Shown: positions 25,915-35,000, counted from the first letter of the stretch. The stretch: DNA of 64,000 bases from Bordetella genomosp. 8 (GCF_002119685.1 NZ_CP021108.1:3162001-3226000); one strand, 5' to 3'. Translations and numbers: made by a program. Notes: a model not told the origin generated them from the sequence alone.

Positions 25915-27143
25915 GCGCGCATCGCCCCGACCCACACTCCATGAGCCTATCGATGAGCAAGCCCGCCCCCACCACCAGCCTGGACCTGCTGCGCGAACTG
26001 ATCGCCTTTCCCTCGGTCACGCTGACACCCAATGCCGACCTCATGGCGCGCGTGCGCGAGCTGCTGGGCGCGGCCGGCATCGATTCGATGCTGGTCCCGG
26101 ACCCGGACGACGCCAGCCGCTGCAACCTGTTCGCCACCGTCGGGCCGCGCGACCTGCCCGGCGTGATGCTCTCCGGCCACACCGACGTCGTTCCCACCAA
26201 GGGCCAGCCCTGGACCACGCCGCCTTTCGAGGCCACGGAAAAGGATGGCCGCCTGTACGGACGCGGCAGCGCGGACATGAAAGGCTTCGTCGCCTGCGCG
26301 GTCATGGCCATGATCCACGCCGCTCGCCGTCCCCTGCGGCGCCCCCTGCACCTGGCCTTGTCCTTCGACGAGGAAATCGGCTGCGTCGGCGTGCGCCACC
26401 TGATCCGCGCCCTGGCGGACATGCGCCCCGCGCCTGCCCTGGTCATCGTCGGCGAACCCACGCTGATGAAAATCGGCACCGGCCACAAGGGCAAGGCGGC
26501 CTACCGCGCCCTGTGCTGCGGCCAGGCGGGCCACTCGGGCCTGGCCCCGCGTTTCGTCAACGCCATCCACACGGCGACCGACCTGGTGGCCGCCCTGCGC
26601 GACGTGCAGCGCGACCTCAGCGCCAGCGGCCCGCGCGAAGACGGCTATGCCATTCCGTACTCGACGATCCACGCGGGCACGATACGCGGCGGCACGGCGC
26701 TGAACATCGTGCCGCAGGAATGCGAAGTGAACTTCGAGATCCGCAACGTGATGGAAGACGATCCCGCCGACATCCTGGCCCGTGTGCTGGAACGTACGCA
26801 GGCCAGGATGCGGGAAGCCCAGGCCTTGCCCGACGCCGCGCCGCCCCAGGTCGACATCGTCAACGCCTACCCCGGCCTGTCCACGGCGGAGGACACGCCC
26901 GCCGTGCGCCTGCTGGCCTCGCTGCTGCCCAAGGGCACGGCGCGCACCAAGGTTGCCTTCGGCACCGAGGGCGGCCTGTTCCGCCAGCAATGGACCGACA
27001 CGCCCGTGCTGGTATGCGGCCCCGGCAGCATCGAGGTCGCGCACAAAGCGGACGAATACGTCGAGCTTGCGCAGATCGACGCTTGCGACCTGATGATGGC
27101 GCGGCTGACGGACTATCTCTGCGTTAATGAATCATTATCCTGA
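25911..27143 (+). CDS. M20 family deacylase, acetylornithine deacetylase (ArgE)-like
   Basis: About 410 residues. Zinc ligands and catalytic residues are in the usual places: SGHTDVVP, RGSADMKG, SFDEEIGCVG (catalytic Glu followed by a ligand), VIVGEPT, and GPGSIEVAHKADEYV with the last His. The dimerisation domain includes KAAYRALCCGQAGHSG. The start at 25911 overlaps the LysR stop; ATGs at 25941 or 25953 would also keep the whole domain. Context (LysR, RidA, DUF1028, amino-acid importer) argues for catabolic N-acyl hydrolysis, not arginine biosynthesis. Confidence 0.9.
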   Translation: MSAHRPDPHSMSLSMSKPAPTTSLDLLRELIAFPSVTLTPNADLMARVRELLGAAGIDSMLVPDPDDASRCNLFATVGPRDLPGVMLSGHTDVVPTKGQPWTTPPFEATEKDGRLYGRGSADMKGFVACAVMAMIHAARRPLRRPLHLALSFDEEIGCVGVRHLIRALADMRPAPALVIVGEPTLMKIGTGHKGKAAYRALCCGQAGHSGLAPRFVNAIHTATDLVAALRDVQRDLSASGPREDGYAIPYSTIHAGTIRGGTALNIVPQECEVNFEIRNVMEDDPADILARVLERTQARMREAQALPDAAPPQVDIVNAYPGLSTAEDTPAVRLLASLLPKGTARTKVAFGTEGGLFRQQWTDTPVLVCGPGSIEVAHKADEYVELAQIDACDLMMARLTDYLCVNESLS

Positions 27144-27151
27144 TTAATGAC

Positions 27152-27251
27152 TTATTAATAGTACAATTCGCCCCGGTTTCGCAGCCAGCCCCGCTTCCCC
27201 GGAAGGTGCCTCATTAATAGTACGTTGGGCCTTAAAAAGTACTATTATTGA
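27152..27251 (+). promoter_or_regulatory. HipB-type operator region: three copies of a 13-bp motif
   Basis: The motif T(C/T)A(T/A)TAATAGTAC occurs directly at 27152-27164 and 27211-27223 and inverted at 27239-27251. The last two form a perfect 9-bp inverted repeat (TAATAGTAC/GTACTATTA) with a 15-bp spacer. A TACAAT box (27162-27167) overlaps copy 1 and a TATTAT box (27243-27248) overlaps copy 3, ending 6 nt before the hipB-like ATG. This is the architecture of an autorepressed toxin-antitoxin promoter. The region is AT-rich, unlike its flanks. Confidence 0.7.
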
Positions 27252-27254
27252 GTC

Positions 27255-27599
27255 ATGAAAAAGAAGATCGAACCCAGTTTCGATGCCGCCGACGCGCTCG
27301 CCCGCCTCGGCGACAACCTGCGCACCGCCCGCCTGCGCCGCGCCGAGACCGAAGCCGGACTCGCCGGGCGCCTGGGCGTATCCCGCTCGACGATCGTGCG
27401 CCTGGAAAAAGGCGATGGCGGCGTCTCGGCGGCACTGCTGGTGGAAGCCCTGCTCCAGTACGGCTTCGGCGACCAGGTCTTCGCGCTGGCCGATCCGCTG
27501 CAGGACAAGGTGGGGTTGCGCCTGGATGCCGTACGCCGGCCGGCCCGCGGCTCCCGCAAGGCCGCGCAAGCACACCGTGCCGACCCCGCCAAGCTATAG
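27255..27599 (+). CDS. HipB-like XRE antitoxin/repressor
   Basis: 114 residues. A Cro/C1-type HTH spans about residues 18-75 (LGDNLRTARLRRAETEAGLAGRLGVSRSTIVRLEKGDGGVSAALLVEALLQYG), with a basic, Arg/Ala-rich C-terminal tail. It is immediately upstream (12 bp) of a HipA-like kinase gene, so it should be the cognate antitoxin and autorepressor. There is no Shine-Dalgarno sequence before the ATG, and a TATTAT box ends 6 nt before it, which suggests a leaderless mRNA. Confidence 0.88.
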   Translation: MKKKIEPSFDAADALARLGDNLRTARLRRAETEAGLAGRLGVSRSTIVRLEKGDGGVSAALLVEALLQYGFGDQVFALADPLQDKVGLRLDAVRRPARGSRKAAQAHRADPAKL

Positions 27600-27611
27600 C
27601 GCGACGGCCCC

Positions 27612-28925
27612 ATGAAGAACCGCAAGGACAAAGCCGTGGAAGCCGAGCTCTACGTCTACGTCGACATCCGTGGCGAAGCCGTGCTGTGCGGCCTGCTCAC
27701 CCTGGACGACGCCGGCGAGGACCGCTTCTTCGCGCAGTTCACCTATGTGCAGTCCTATGTGAACGACCCGCGCGCCTTCCCGCTGGACCCGCTGAACCTG
27801 CCCCTGATCGACACCAGCACGACCTTCAGCACCACCAGCCGCTATGAAACCCTGGGCGCGATATTCGACGCCGCACCCGACGCCTGGGGCCGCAACGTCA
27901 TGCGCATGGACAACGCCGGCGCCCGCGTGCCGGAAGACGAGGTCCTGCTGAAAGGCCGCGGCATGGGCGTGGGCGCCCTCTTCTTCAGCGCCCGGCTGCT
28001 GACGCCGAACATGCGCAAGGTGTACCGCCTGCCTGAAATCACGCAGGTGGAATCGCTGACGGACCTGATCGCCGATATCGACCAGGGCATCAAGCCCAAG
28101 GGCCTGTACCGCGACCTGCTGGGCAGTTCGTGGGACATCGGCGGCGCGCGTCCCAAGACCATCGTGCGCGACGATCGCGGCGAAATGTGGATCGCCAAAT
28201 TCCCGCGCCGCGGCGAATCCTACGATCGGCAGCGCGTGGAATACGCCAATCTGCGCATGGCCCGCGACATCGGCCTGAGCGTGCCGGAAATCCGGCTGGT
28301 GGACACGCACTTGGGCGCGGTACTGCTGACGCACCGTTTCGACCGCGGCCTGCTGCCGGCCAGGGATGCCACCGGGCCGGTGGTCGCGCGCCGCCATTTC
28401 CTGAGCGGCGCGGCGCTGATCAGTCCATCGGTACAGATCGGCAAGCGCGAGCTGGACGGTCCGCGCGGCAAGGCGACCTACTCCTATGCGCGCCTGGCGG
28501 ACGTGGTCCGCCGCGTGTCGTCCAATCCCATACACGACCTGAAGGAACTGTACGCGCGCATGATGCTGAACGTGGCCGTCCACAACACCGACGACCACCT
28601 CAAGAACATCGGCTTCCTGAAGGACGAAGACGCCGATACCTACCGGCTCGCGCCGCTGTTCGACGTCACCACGCAGGAGGGCTCGGCCAGGCATTATCTG
28701 CACGTCGGCGCGCAGGGACGGCTGAGCTCCTTCGAGAACTGCCTGACCGAATACCGCCGCTTCGGCCTGCGCGGCGAGGAAGCCGCGCGCTCCATCCTGG
28801 ACCGCGTGCGCGCGGTGGTCGCGCAACGCCGCCGCTACTACGAGCAGGCCGGCATGACGCCCGATGAAATCGAACGAATCGAATCGTCGCTGTCGGCCTG
28901 GCGTGCCGACGGCGCCGCGCCGTAA
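27612..28925 (+). CDS. HipA-like serine/threonine kinase toxin
   Basis: 437 residues, usual HipA size. Gly-rich loop GGARPK (177-182), ATP-anchoring Lys in WIAKFPRR (Lys196), catalytic loop NTDDHLKN (325-332, Asp327 as base), and metal-binding Asp351 in LFDVTT. In E. coli HipA the residue before the Gly-rich loop (Ser150) is autophosphorylated to switch the enzyme off; here the aligned residue is Asp175 in SSWDIGGARPK, although Ser172 and Ser173 are near. HipA kinases stop growth by phosphorylating tRNA synthetases; the target here is unknown. Confidence 0.88.
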   Translation: MKNRKDKAVEAELYVYVDIRGEAVLCGLLTLDDAGEDRFFAQFTYVQSYVNDPRAFPLDPLNLPLIDTSTTFSTTSRYETLGAIFDAAPDAWGRNVMRMDNAGARVPEDEVLLKGRGMGVGALFFSARLLTPNMRKVYRLPEITQVESLTDLIADIDQGIKPKGLYRDLLGSSWDIGGARPKTIVRDDRGEMWIAKFPRRGESYDRQRVEYANLRMARDIGLSVPEIRLVDTHLGAVLLTHRFDRGLLPARDATGPVVARRHFLSGAALISPSVQIGKRELDGPRGKATYSYARLADVVRRVSSNPIHDLKELYARMMLNVAVHNTDDHLKNIGFLKDEDADTYRLAPLFDVTTQEGSARHYLHVGAQGRLSSFENCLTEYRRFGLRGEEAARSILDRVRAVVAQRRRYYEQAGMTPDEIERIESSLSAWRADGAAP

Positions 28926-28998
28926 GCCCTCGGCGGGGCCGGACGCTACACTTGTCGGCCTTGCCGGCATCTGCACCGGCACATCGGGGGAGCAAAAA

Positions 28999-29889
28999 AT
29001 GAGTGGCCTGGACATACCAGCCCTGAAGATATTCGTCGCGGCGGTGGAGGAAAAAAGCCTGTCCAAGGCGGCCGAGCGGCAAAGCCTGGTCACGTCGGCG
29101 GCCAGCAAGCGCGTCGCGGAGATGGAACGGCACCTGAACCGCGTCCTGCTGCACCGCCATGGCAGGGGCGTCGAACCGACGCCCGCCGGCATGCTGCTAT
29201 ACCAGCGCGCCAAGGCCATCCTGCGCAGCCTGCAACTGGCCGAAGCGGCCGTGGAAGGCTACGCCGTGGACGGCATGGCCAAGATCCGCCTGGCCAGCGT
29301 GCCCTCACCCATCCTGGTGATGCTGCCCGCGCAGATCGGCCGCTACCTGCGGGCCAATCCCAGGGTCAGCGTGGACCTGCTGGAGTGCTACAGCGACGAG
29401 ATCCCGCGCATGGTGGTGGAAGACCGGGCCGACATCGGCATCTACCACGGCCGCCATCCCGCGCCCGGCGTCCTGTCCTATCCCTATATCCGCGATCGCG
29501 TCGGCCTGGTGGTGCCGCTGGGCCATCCCCTGGCCCGGCGCCAGGCGGTCCACCTGGAAGACGCGGTCGACTACGACCTGGTGGGATACTTTCCGCGCCA
29601 CTCCTTCGACCAGTTCCTGGCCTATGTGGACCAGTCGGTGTCGCGGCCGCCGAACGTCCGCTTGCAGGTGTCCAACTTCGAGGCACGCTGCCGCATGGTG
29701 CAGGAAGGCCTGGGCCTGGCCGTGCTGCCGGAGGCGATCGCCAGCAAATACCTGGTCGACATGGGCCTGGCATGGCTGCGGCTGGAAGACGAATGGGCCG
29801 AACGGCAGTTCTACATCTGCGTACGGCACATACGGGACCGCGACAAGGCGGTCGACGAGCTGGTGGACGTGCTGCGGCCCGCGGCATAG
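28999..29889 (+). CDS. LysR-type transcriptional regulator
   Basis: 296 residues. HTH near the N-terminus (ALKIFVAAVEEKSLSKAAERQSLVTSAASKRVAEME), then an effector domain with MLPAQIGRYLRANPRVSVDLLE and a typical EGLGLAVLP segment. The ATG at 28999 has GGGGGAG upstream; earlier in-frame sequence overlaps the hipA-like gene and is not homologous. It converges on the alcohol dehydrogenase operon, for which it is the nearest regulator. Confidence 0.93.
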   Translation: MSGLDIPALKIFVAAVEEKSLSKAAERQSLVTSAASKRVAEMERHLNRVLLHRHGRGVEPTPAGMLLYQRAKAILRSLQLAEAAVEGYAVDGMAKIRLASVPSPILVMLPAQIGRYLRANPRVSVDLLECYSDEIPRMVVEDRADIGIYHGRHPAPGVLSYPYIRDRVGLVVPLGHPLARRQAVHLEDAVDYDLVGYFPRHSFDQFLAYVDQSVSRPPNVRLQVSNFEARCRMVQEGLGLAVLPEAIASKYLVDMGLAWLRLEDEWAERQFYICVRHIRDRDKAVDELVDVLRPAA

Positions 29890-29912
29890 CGCGGCGGCCG
29901 GATACGCACGGC

Positions 29913-29935
29913 GCCGCGGGATGCGCGTCCGCGGC
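29913..29935. terminator. Hairpin between convergent LysR and alcohol dehydrogenase genes
   Basis: GCCGCGG (29913-29919) pairs with CCGCGGC (29929-29935) around a 9-nt loop in the 88-bp convergent gap. A bidirectional stop is plausible; no T-tract is present. Confidence 0.35.
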
Positions 29936-29977
29936 CGGCATGCGGGGCACGCGCTGTCGGCATGCGCATGGCGTGGA

Positions 29978-31105
29978 TCAATACGCGGCCCGCAGCAGCG
30001 TCAGGTAATCCTGCTTGTCCAGCGGACGCGGATTGGTCTTGTGGGCATTGTCCGCCAGCGATGCGTCGGCGATGGCGTCGAAGATGCTTTCCTCCACGCC
30101 CAGCGCCTTGAGCCCGGCCGGCAGCCCGAGGCGCGCATTCAGGTCCAGGAAGACCTGCCGCAGGTCCGCGTCCGCGGGCAGGCCCATGGCCAGGCGCAGC
30201 GGCGGCAGCTTGTCCGCCAGCCACTCGCGGTTGTAGCCGATCACGTGCGGCAGCAGGATGGCGTTGAGGGTGCCGTGGTGATGGTTCAGCGCGCCCAGCG
30301 CATGCGACATGGAATGCACCGCGCCCAGCCCCTTCTGGAAACAGATGGCGCCTTCCAGCGCGCCCATCATCATGTGCCAGCGGCCTTCGCGATCGCTGCC
30401 GTCTTCGGTGACGCGTTCGATGTTGGCGTAGACCCGCTTCAGACCGTCCAGCGCGATGGCGTCGGCCGGCGGATTCACGGTGGGCGAGCAAAAGGTTTCG
30501 ACGCAATGCGTCAACGCGTCCATGCCGGTCGCGGCCGTCATGTAGCGCGGCAGGCCCAGGGTCAGCTCGGGATCGCAGATCGCCGCCTTGACGACGTTCG
30601 GACACCCTACCCCGGCCTTGATGCCGTTGCGGAAAATGATCACCGCCGAGCGGCCGACTTCGCTGCCGCTGCCCGACGTGGTGGGCAGCACGACCAGCGG
30701 CGGCGTATCGGCCACCGGGCGCGGCTTGGCGTGGCGATTGCAGTACTCCCACAACGGCGCCGGATCGCCGCACATGACGGCGATGGCCTTGGCCAGGTCC
30801 AGCGAGGCGCCCCCGCCGATCGCCACGATGCCGTCGCACTGCTCGCGCACGAACATGGCGTGGCCGGCTTCCACCGCGTCTTCGGTCGGATTGGCCGGCG
30901 TGTCGTCGAACACGGCGAGCGGGCGACCGCCCGTGGCGGCCGCGTCCAGGGGCTCGGTCGCCATCGCGAAGACGCCGGCCGCGATCAGCCCCTTGTCGGT
31001 CACGAACATGGGGCGCTTCACGCCATTGCGCGCCAGCTCGCCGGGCAATTCGCGCCGGCTGCCGTAGTCGAAATGCACTTTGGTCAGGAACTGGAGGATG
31101 GACAC
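29978..31105 (-). CDS. Iron-containing alcohol dehydrogenase (group III; 4-hydroxybutyrate dehydrogenase-like)
   Basis: 375 residues. NAD-binding GGGASLDLAKAIAV near residue 97. Metal-binding set: Asp and His in GMDALTHCVE, and two His in GLGAVHSMSHALGALNHHHG. Polar substrates are typical of this family (4-hydroxybutyrate, methanol, lactaldehyde, 1,3-propanediol). It follows a Bug receptor gene by 22 bp and is divergent from a succinate-semialdehyde-type dehydrogenase. Together this suggests alcohol to aldehyde to acid, for example 4-hydroxybutyrate to succinate; the substrate is inferred. Confidence 0.9.
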   Translation of the reverse strand: MSILQFLTKVHFDYGSRRELPGELARNGVKRPMFVTDKGLIAAGVFAMATEPLDAAATGGRPLAVFDDTPANPTEDAVEAGHAMFVREQCDGIVAIGGGASLDLAKAIAVMCGDPAPLWEYCNRHAKPRPVADTPPLVVLPTTSGSGSEVGRSAVIIFRNGIKAGVGCPNVVKAAICDPELTLGLPRYMTAATGMDALTHCVETFCSPTVNPPADAIALDGLKRVYANIERVTEDGSDREGRWHMMMGALEGAICFQKGLGAVHSMSHALGALNHHHGTLNAILLPHVIGYNREWLADKLPPLRLAMGLPADADLRQVFLDLNARLGLPAGLKALGVEESIFDAIADASLADNAHKTNPRPLDKQDYLTLLRAAY

Positions 31106-31127
31106 GCGGGTTGCTCCCTGGTGAAAC

Positions 31128-32111
31128 TCAATTCAACGACACGCCGGCCTGCTTGATCGCCACGTCCCATTCGGCCAGCTCCTTGTCGATGCGCTGCTGA
31201 AACTGCTTCGGACCTTCGGAGATGATGACCGAACCCAGCATGGTCGTGAGCTGTTCCTGCACGGCGGGCCGCGCCGCGATCTCGGCCAGGTCGGCATGGA
31301 TTTTCTCGACGACCTTGGGCGGCGTGCCGGCCGGCGCCAGGAATCCGTACCAGGTGGCGATGTTCACGCCCTTCACACCCAGTTCGTCCAGCGACGGTAC
31401 GTCGGGCAGCTGCGGCACGCGCTTGTCGTAGGTGATGGCCAGCGCGCGGATCTTGCCCGCCTTGATCTGCGGCAGCGCGGAGCTGAGGGTGGCGAAGGAC
31501 ATATCCACGGTGCCGCCCATCAGGTCGGCGATCGCCGGCGCGGCGCCCTTGTACGGCACGTGCAGGATGGACGTGCCGGTCTTCTGGCTGAACAGCACGC
31601 CCGCCAGGTGCGGCGTGCCGCCGTTGCCCGACGACGCATAGGTGTACTTGCCGGGATTCTGCTTGAGCACTTGCAGGAACTCCTGGAAGTTCTTCGCGGG
31701 GAAGCTGTCGCGCACCACCAGCACGTTGGGCGCCAGCGCCAGCAGCGCGATGGGAGCGAAGTCCTTGGACGTATCGAACTGCATGCCCTTGTACATCGCC
31801 GGGTTCATCGTGTGGTTGCCCAGGGCCACCAGCAGCGTGTAGCCGTCCGGCGGCGCCTTGGCGACGTAGTTCGTGCCGATCAAGGCGTTGGCGCCGGCCT
31901 TGTTCTCGATGACGACGGGCTGGCCCCACTTCTTGGATAGCTCCTGGCCGAACAGGCGCGCGAAGGGATCGGCGGATCCGCCGGCCGGGAAACCGACGAC
32001 GACCGATACGGGACGGTCCGGGTAATCGGCCGAAGCCGGTGCGGCCGATGCCAGGCTGGCCAGCGCCGCCACGGCGGCAAGAAAATGCTTGAGCGTCCGG
32101 GACGGGCCCAT
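31128..32111 (-). CDS. Bug/TctC-type solute receptor (2 of 9)
   Basis: 327 residues. Signal peptide to about residue 28 ([13 protein letters not shown]), ligand loop [43 protein letters not shown], and LHVPYKGA. Start at 32111 behind GGAG; an ATG four codons earlier lacks a site. First gene of the operon with the iron alcohol dehydrogenase, so its ligand is probably the substrate of that enzyme. Confidence 0.94.
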   Translation of the reverse strand: MGPSRTLKHFLAAVAALASLASAAPASADYPDRPVSVVVGFPAGGSADPFARLFGQELSKKWGQPVVIENKAGANALIGTNYVAKAPPDGYTLLVALGNHTMNPAMYKGMQFDTSKDFAPIALLALAPNVLVVRDSFPAKNFQEFLQVLKQNPGKYTYASSGNGGTPHLAGVLFSQKTGTSILHVPYKGAAPAIADLMGGTVDMSFATLSSALPQIKAGKIRALAITYDKRVPQLPDVPSLDELGVKGVNIATWYGFLAPAGTPPKVVEKIHADLAEIAARPAVQEQLTTMLGSVIISEGPKQFQQRIDKELAEWDVAIKQAGVSLN

Positions 32112-32236
32112 GAGTGTCTCCATTTTGTTCTGGTTATGCGGCGCCGGCCTGATGGCGGCGTCCGTGGCGCCCTGTCTTGCGTATCAGGCGCCAGGAGAGA
32201 TTATGGACAGCCCGGCGCGGACTGCATTGAAATTTT

Positions 32237-32365
32237 GGAACATCGCAGTTCTCCGACGGGCAAGAGTCGGCGGGCAGCGAGCAGAGTCATGGACGCCAGC
32301 CGCCGGATCGCCGGCCGCCGGAACGCCGGCCGCCGCTTTTTCCAAACGAGAACAGTGGCGTTCCC
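32237..32365. promoter_or_regulatory. Twin GAAC-N6-GTTC sites between divergent receptor/ADH and ALDH operons
   Basis: The 333-bp spacer (32112-32444) contains two inverted repeats of the same design: GGAAC-ATCGCA-GTTCTCC at 32237-32254 and GAGAAC-AGTGGC-GTTCCC at 32348-32365. Read on the opposite strand, the second matches the first as GGAAC-N6-GTTCTC. Paired sites between divergent genes suggest one regulator controlling both, possibly the LysR protein encoded at 28999. The spacer also holds a GCCGGCCGCC-rich stretch (about 32296-32335); no further gene is supported. Confidence 0.5.
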
Positions 32366-32444
32366 AAAAGGAAATCGGCGCCGCCATGCCGCTGATACGA
32401 TGGGCCGTCGCATCGCAGGCGCTGCGGAACAACAGGAGACAACG

Positions 32445-33872
32445 ATGTACGAACAACCCGCCCTTTACATCAACGGCCGCTTTATCTCCGCCGAAGGGCG
32501 AGCCACGCAGTCGATCACCAATCCCGCCACCGGCGAAATCCTGGGCCAGTTGCCCCATGCAACCACCGAGGACCTGGACCAGGCCCTGGCCGGGGCGCAA
32601 AAAGCCTTCGAGACCTGGAAGCGCACTTCCCCCATGGAGCGCTCCGCGATCCTGCGCAAGGCCGGCGACCTGCTGCGCGAGCGCGTCCAGGACATCGCCC
32701 GCAATATTTCGCTGGACCAGGGCAAGCCCTTGTCCGAAGCGCTGGCGGAGACCGACAAGAGCGCCGAACATGCCGACTGGCACGCCGAAGAAGGCCGCCG
32801 CGTCTATGGCCGCGTCATCCCTCCCCGCCAGGCCGACGTCCGCCAGTTCGTGGTGCGCGAGCCGGTCGGCGTCTGCGTGGCCTTCTCGCCGTGGAACTTC
32901 CCGATCGGCCAGGCATCGCGCAAGGTATTCGCGGCCCTGGGCAGCGGCTGCACGCTCGTCATCAAGGGCCCCGAGGACAGCCCCAGCGGCGTCATCGCCC
33001 TGGTGCGCGCCCTGCACGACGCCGGCTTGCCGGCCGGCTGCCTGAACCTGGTCTGGGGCGTCCCGGCGGATATTTCGAGCTACCTGATCCGCTCGCCCAT
33101 CGTCCGCAAGGTCTCGTTCACCGGCTCGACCGCCGTCGGCAAGCAGGTGGCGGCACTGGCCGCCAGCCATATGAAGCGCATGACCATGGAACTGGGCGGA
33201 CACGCGCCCGTCCTGGTGTTCGACGACGCCGACCTGGACCGTGCCGCCGATATCCTGGCCCGCTTCAAGATGCGCAACGCGGGCCAGGTGTGCATTTCAC
33301 CGTCGCGCTTTTTCGTGCAGCGCAAGGCCTACGACAAGTTCGTCGCGCGCTTCGTCGACATCACCGCGTCGCTGAAGGTCGGCGATGGCCTGGACCAGGG
33401 CGTGGACATGGGCCCGCTGGTGCACGACCGCCGCGTCGCCGCCATGGAAAGCTTCATGGACGACGTCCGCCAGCGCAAGGGGGAAGTGCTCACGGGCGGC
33501 TCGCGCGTCGGCACGCGCGGTTCCTTCTTCGCGCCGACCGTCGTCGCCGGCCTGCCCGCCGATGCGCGCCTGATGCACGAAGAGCCCTTCGGGCCCATCG
33601 CGCCGATCGCGCCCTTCGACACGTTCGAAGACGGCATACAACTGGCCAACGCCCTGCCCTATGGGCTCAGTTCATACATCTTCACGGAGTCGCTACGCAC
33701 CGCCACGCAGGCATCGAACGCGCTGGAAGCCGGGATGGTCAATATCAACCATTACGGCAGCGGCGCGGCGGAAATGCCTTTTGGCGGCGTCAAGGACAGC
33801 GGCATCGGCAGCGAAGGCGGCGCGGAGACCTTCGATGGCTACCTGGTCACCAAGTTCATCACGCATCGGTAG
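32445..33872 (+). CDS. NAD(P)-dependent succinate-semialdehyde dehydrogenase-type ALDH
   Basis: 475 residues, full length for the family. [19 protein letters not shown] near residue 150, [11 protein letters not shown] (cofactor), [12 protein letters not shown] with the general-base Glu, [13 protein letters not shown] with the catalytic Cys, and a C-terminal [15 protein letters not shown]. The sequence sits with succinate/2-oxoglutarate semialdehyde dehydrogenases. The ATG at 32445 has AGGAG upstream. Divergent from Bug plus iron ADH, which supports a two-step alcohol to acid route. Confidence 0.92.
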   Translation: MYEQPALYINGRFISAEGRATQSITNPATGEILGQLPHATTEDLDQALAGAQKAFETWKRTSPMERSAILRKAGDLLRERVQDIARNISLDQGKPLSEALAETDKSAEHADWHAEEGRRVYGRVIPPRQADVRQFVVREPVGVCVAFSPWNFPIGQASRKVFAALGSGCTLVIKGPEDSPSGVIALVRALHDAGLPAGCLNLVWGVPADISSYLIRSPIVRKVSFTGSTAVGKQVAALAASHMKRMTMELGGHAPVLVFDDADLDRAADILARFKMRNAGQVCISPSRFFVQRKAYDKFVARFVDITASLKVGDGLDQGVDMGPLVHDRRVAAMESFMDDVRQRKGEVLTGGSRVGTRGSFFAPTVVAGLPADARLMHEEPFGPIAPIAPFDTFEDGIQLANALPYGLSSYIFTESLRTATQASNALEAGMVNINHYGSGAAEMPFGGVKDSGIGSEGGAETFDGYLVTKFITHR

Positions 33873-33927
33873 GGACGCCGGTAGGGACGCCGGTAGGGAC
33901 GCTGGTAAGGACGCCAGTAGGAACGCC
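33868..33927. repeat. Five 12-bp tandem repeats over and after the ALDH stop
   Basis: Units of GGTAGGGACGCC: copies 1 and 2 (33868-33891) are identical, copies 3-5 carry one or two changes each. The ALDH stop codon TAG lies in the first unit. It fills the gap to the convergent KfrA-like gene. No transcription stop hairpin is visible. Confidence 0.75.
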
Positions 33928-33938
33928 GCGCGCACGCC

Positions 33939-35000
33939 TCAGGCGGACGTCTCCCCGCGACGGCCGGCGCGGCGCGGCGCCAGCGAACTGGCCAGCGCGT
34001 CCAGTTGCCTGTCCTTGCCCGCCAGCCGCGCCGATAGCTCGGCCAGCGACTGCCGCAGTTCCGCCTCGCGCGTATCGGCGACGGCCGCCGCGGCGCGCGC
34101 GGCCGCTTGTTCCGCCTCCAGCCTGGCGGACGTCGCCGCCAGCTCGGCGCGCAGCGACGTTTCGCCCCGCAGCGCCTGGCGCAATTCCCCCTGCAGCGCG
34201 GCGATCGCCGCCTGCATCTCGCCTCGCGCACGTTCCGCGGCCTGCCTTTCCTGGTCCAGGGATAGGCGTTCGCGTTCCGCCGCCTCGCGTTCCCGCTCCG
34301 CCGACTGCCGGTCCCGCTCCGCGGCCTGGCGCGCGCGTTCGATCTCCGCCGTCAACCGCTTGGTCGCCTGCCGCTCGGCATCCAGCTCGTTCAACCAGCG
34401 TCGCTCCTGCGCGGCATGCCGCGCCTGGGCCTGCGCCAGCGCATCGGCCTGACGGCCTTGCACGTCGACCAGCTGGGCACGCAAAGCCTCGGCCTCGGCG
34501 CGCGCCTGGGTCACGGCTTCCTCGGCCATGGCCGCCTTGCGCCGTTCGGATCGCAACGCGTCGCCGGCGTCGCGGGCCGCATCCTGCGCCGCCGCCAATT
34601 GCTGGCGCAAGGCCTGCAGGCCAAGCTCCAGGTCCGCCTCGCGCGACCGCAGGCGCTCCCCTGCCTGCGCCAGCGCCTGCTCCAGCGTCGCCAGGCGATG
34701 GGCTTCGGCGGCCAGCCGCGACGCTTCTTCGGTTTGTCCCGCCGCCACCTGCTCGTGCGCCTGCGCCAGCGCGGCGCGCCATAGCTCCTGCGACAGCCGC
34801 GCCACGGGATCCGGCAAGCCGCCATGGCCACCGCCGGCCAGGCGCTGGCCCAACCCGGCGAACCAGGAATTCAGGAAACCCGTGATGGTGTTGGGCGAAC
34901 CGCGTCCGAGCTTCAGGCGCACCCGTTCGATCGTCGGCCGCTCGCCTTCCCGCAGCAGCGCGTCGGCGGCGGCATGGACGTCCAGTTCTGTGATGGCCAT
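33939..35000 (-). CDS. KfrA-like DNA-binding protein with long coiled coil
   Basis: 353 residues. The N-terminal 110 residues match the KfrA-type DNA-binding domain (VHAAADALLREGERPTIERVRLKLGRGSPNTITGFLNSWF). The next 240 residues are an almost uninterrupted Ala/Glu/Arg/Gln coiled coil (heptads such as AERDRQSAEREREAAERERLSLDQE). KfrA is known from IncP and related plasmids as an autorepressor and partition accessory; here it lies in an apparently chromosomal context. ATG at 35000 behind AGGAAGAG. A palindrome upstream is a likely autoregulatory operator. Confidence 0.88.
   Translation of the reverse strand: MAITELDVHAAADALLREGERPTIERVRLKLGRGSPNTITGFLNSWFAGLGQRLAGGGHGGLPDPVARLSQELWRAALAQAHEQVAAGQTEEASRLAAEAHRLATLEQALAQAGERLRSREADLELGLQALRQQLAAAQDAARDAGDALRSERRKAAMAEEAVTQARAEAEALRAQLVDVQGRQADALAQAQARHAAQERRWLNELDAERQATKRLTAEIERARQAAERDRQSAEREREAAERERLSLDQERQAAERARGEMQAAIAALQGELRQALRGETSLRAELAATSARLEAEQAAARAAAAVADTREAELRQSLAELSARLAGKDRQLDALASSLAPRRAGRRGETSA

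Noticed and set aside
25911..27143. argE of arginine biosynthesis
   Set aside because: Sequence fits ArgE-like M20 enzymes, but it overlaps a LysR gene and sits in a catabolic cassette, so no biosynthetic symbol was given.
33868..33927. CRISPR array
   Set aside because: Units are 12 bp and directly adjacent with no spacers; it is a simple tandem repeat.
33939..35000. Plasmid partition locus or origin around the KfrA-like gene
   Set aside because: No ParA/ParB, Rep or iteron-like features are adjacent; all neighbours are chromosomal catabolic genes.
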